Shown piece by piece: positions 8,096 through 8,521 of a stretch of 8,521 bases of DNA. Both the position numbers and the translations under genes were made by a program. How positions within the stretch are numbered: the first letter of the stretch is position 1; each line of letters begins with the position of its first letter. Source of the DNA: Silvimonas sp. JCM 19000 (GTDB lineage: Bacteria; Pseudomonadota; Gammaproteobacteria; Burkholderiales; Chitinibacteraceae); NCBI GenBank assembly GCA_001313065.1, contig BBFD01000179.1:1-8521 (forward strand), read 5' to 3'. The notes under the pieces were generated by a model. It was given only the letters and a program-made list of their open reading frames with translations. It did not search any database and was not told the DNA's origin.

Positions 8096-8220
8096 GCGCA
8101 AACTACATGCAGCTGCGCGATACACAGTTTTACGAAAATTCCGACCATCCGGCCAGCTTGCCGCTGGTCGCCTGCGCGTAAAAGACGCCAGACCGGCCCA
8201 GAATTCGAGTGGCCGCAATG

Positions 8221-8521
8221 CAATAGGGTGGGTCGTGACCCACCATTCAAAGACGTATAGCCCGGCGATGGCGCTCGAATATGCGGCTTTGGATGGTGGG
8301 TCTTGACCCACCCTATGCGACTTGGTGCCAGATCAGGAAGCTTTGCCCAGCAGCGCCGCAATAGGGTGGGTCGTGACCCACCATTTCAAAGACGTATAAC
8401 CCGGCGATGGCGCTTGATTATGCGGCTTTGGATGGTGGGTCTTGACCCACCCTATGCGGCGTGGTGCCAGATCAGGAAGCTTTGCCCAGCAGCGCCGCAA
8501 TAGGGTGGGTCGTGACCCACC
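8221..8521. repeat. Tandem 138-139 bp repeat of paired palindromes (BIME-like), continuing past the window
   Basis: Two full units (8221-8358, 138 bp; 8359-8497, 139 bp) and 24 bases of a third. The two full units differ by about six substitutions and one T. Each full unit carries two 18-bp palindromes of the form GGTGGGTC-NN-GACCCACC: central GT at 8227-8244 and 8365-8382 (and 8504-8521 in the partial copy), and central TT at 8295-8312 and 8434-8451. The first of each pair reads ATAGGG..CCAT outside the core and the second ATGG..CCCTAT, so the two are inverted relative to each other, and the CAAAG/CTTTG pieces beside them extend the symmetry. This head-to-head layout is that of REP/BIME extragenic elements. 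Open frames across it are repeat translations, not genes. Confidence 0.88.

Larger units (their letters stand above)
7523..8220. other. Long intergenic region without a convincing protein gene
   Basis: About 700 bases upstream of tamA. I see no open frame with a ribosome-binding site and family-like sequence on either strand. What it does hold: a terminator-like hairpin for the - strand (7657-7708), a hairpin with a GNRA loop (7736-7751), a short perfect inverted repeat (7816-7828), an AT-richer stretch with three AACTAC copies (7854-7930), and a terminator-like hairpin for the + strand (8061-8095). Together these point to small transcripts rather than proteins. Confidence 0.55.

Noticed and set aside
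8107..8181. Short + strand open frame, 24 codons, MQLRDTQFYENSDHPASLP onward
   Set aside because: The composition looks protein-like, but there is no ribosome-binding site, no recognisable family, and it begins just after a terminator-like T tract.
8207..8306. Small open frames translating the repeat (containing RVGRDPPF)
   Set aside because: They are translations of the palindromic repeats and have no start signals or family features.
8221..8521. CRISPR array at the right edge
   Set aside because: The repeated unit is 138-139 bp with near-identical spacers between palindromes; CRISPR needs short repeats and unrelated spacers.

Overview
The window is GC-rich Gram-negative DNA, most likely betaproteobacterial. 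The evidence is a complete outer-membrane TamA/TamB module, a lipobox-bearing SGNH/GDSL esterase, a ComF-type phosphoribosyltransferase, and palindromic GGTGGGTC..GACCCACC repeats. A Neisseriales- or Burkholderiales-like host is a guess from protein flavour; no rRNA or other taxonomic marker is present.

Layout from left to right. (1) 1-397, + strand: the 3' part of a comF-like gene, cut by the window edge. (2) 411-443: a strong bidirectional terminator between two convergent genes. (3) 468-1576, - strand: a secreted lipoprotein esterase of the SGNH/GDSL superfamily. (4) 1577-1897: a non-coding gap with the esterase ribosome-binding site and two small inverted repeats. (5) 1898-5738, - strand: tamB. 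(6) 5738 to about 7522, - strand: tamA. The tamA stop and tamB start overlap as TGATG, so the pair is one operon, with TamA the Omp85 barrel and TamB the inner-membrane-anchored periplasm-spanning partner. (7) 7523-8220: about 700 bases without a convincing protein gene, holding two outward-facing terminator-like structures and a candidate structured RNA. (8) 8221-8521: a tandem repeat of 138-139 bp units, each with two oppositely oriented palindromes, running off the right edge.

The dominant oddity is that none of the four protein genes reads through in one frame. About fifteen single-base shifts, nearly all apparent losses of one base from a homopolymer, split comF (1), the esterase (1), tamB (8) and tamA (5 or more). 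Restoring them gives family-like proteins: a 369-residue esterase, a 1282-residue TamB and a TamA of about 590 residues. The length arithmetic closes exactly for the esterase and tamB, and also for tamA with its fitted set of shifts. Uncorrected homopolymer errors in a long-read sequence explain this far better than decay of four unrelated genes.

I found no new multi-gene system. The parts that deserve a second look are the 7657-8095 intergenic locus and the palindrome array at the right edge.
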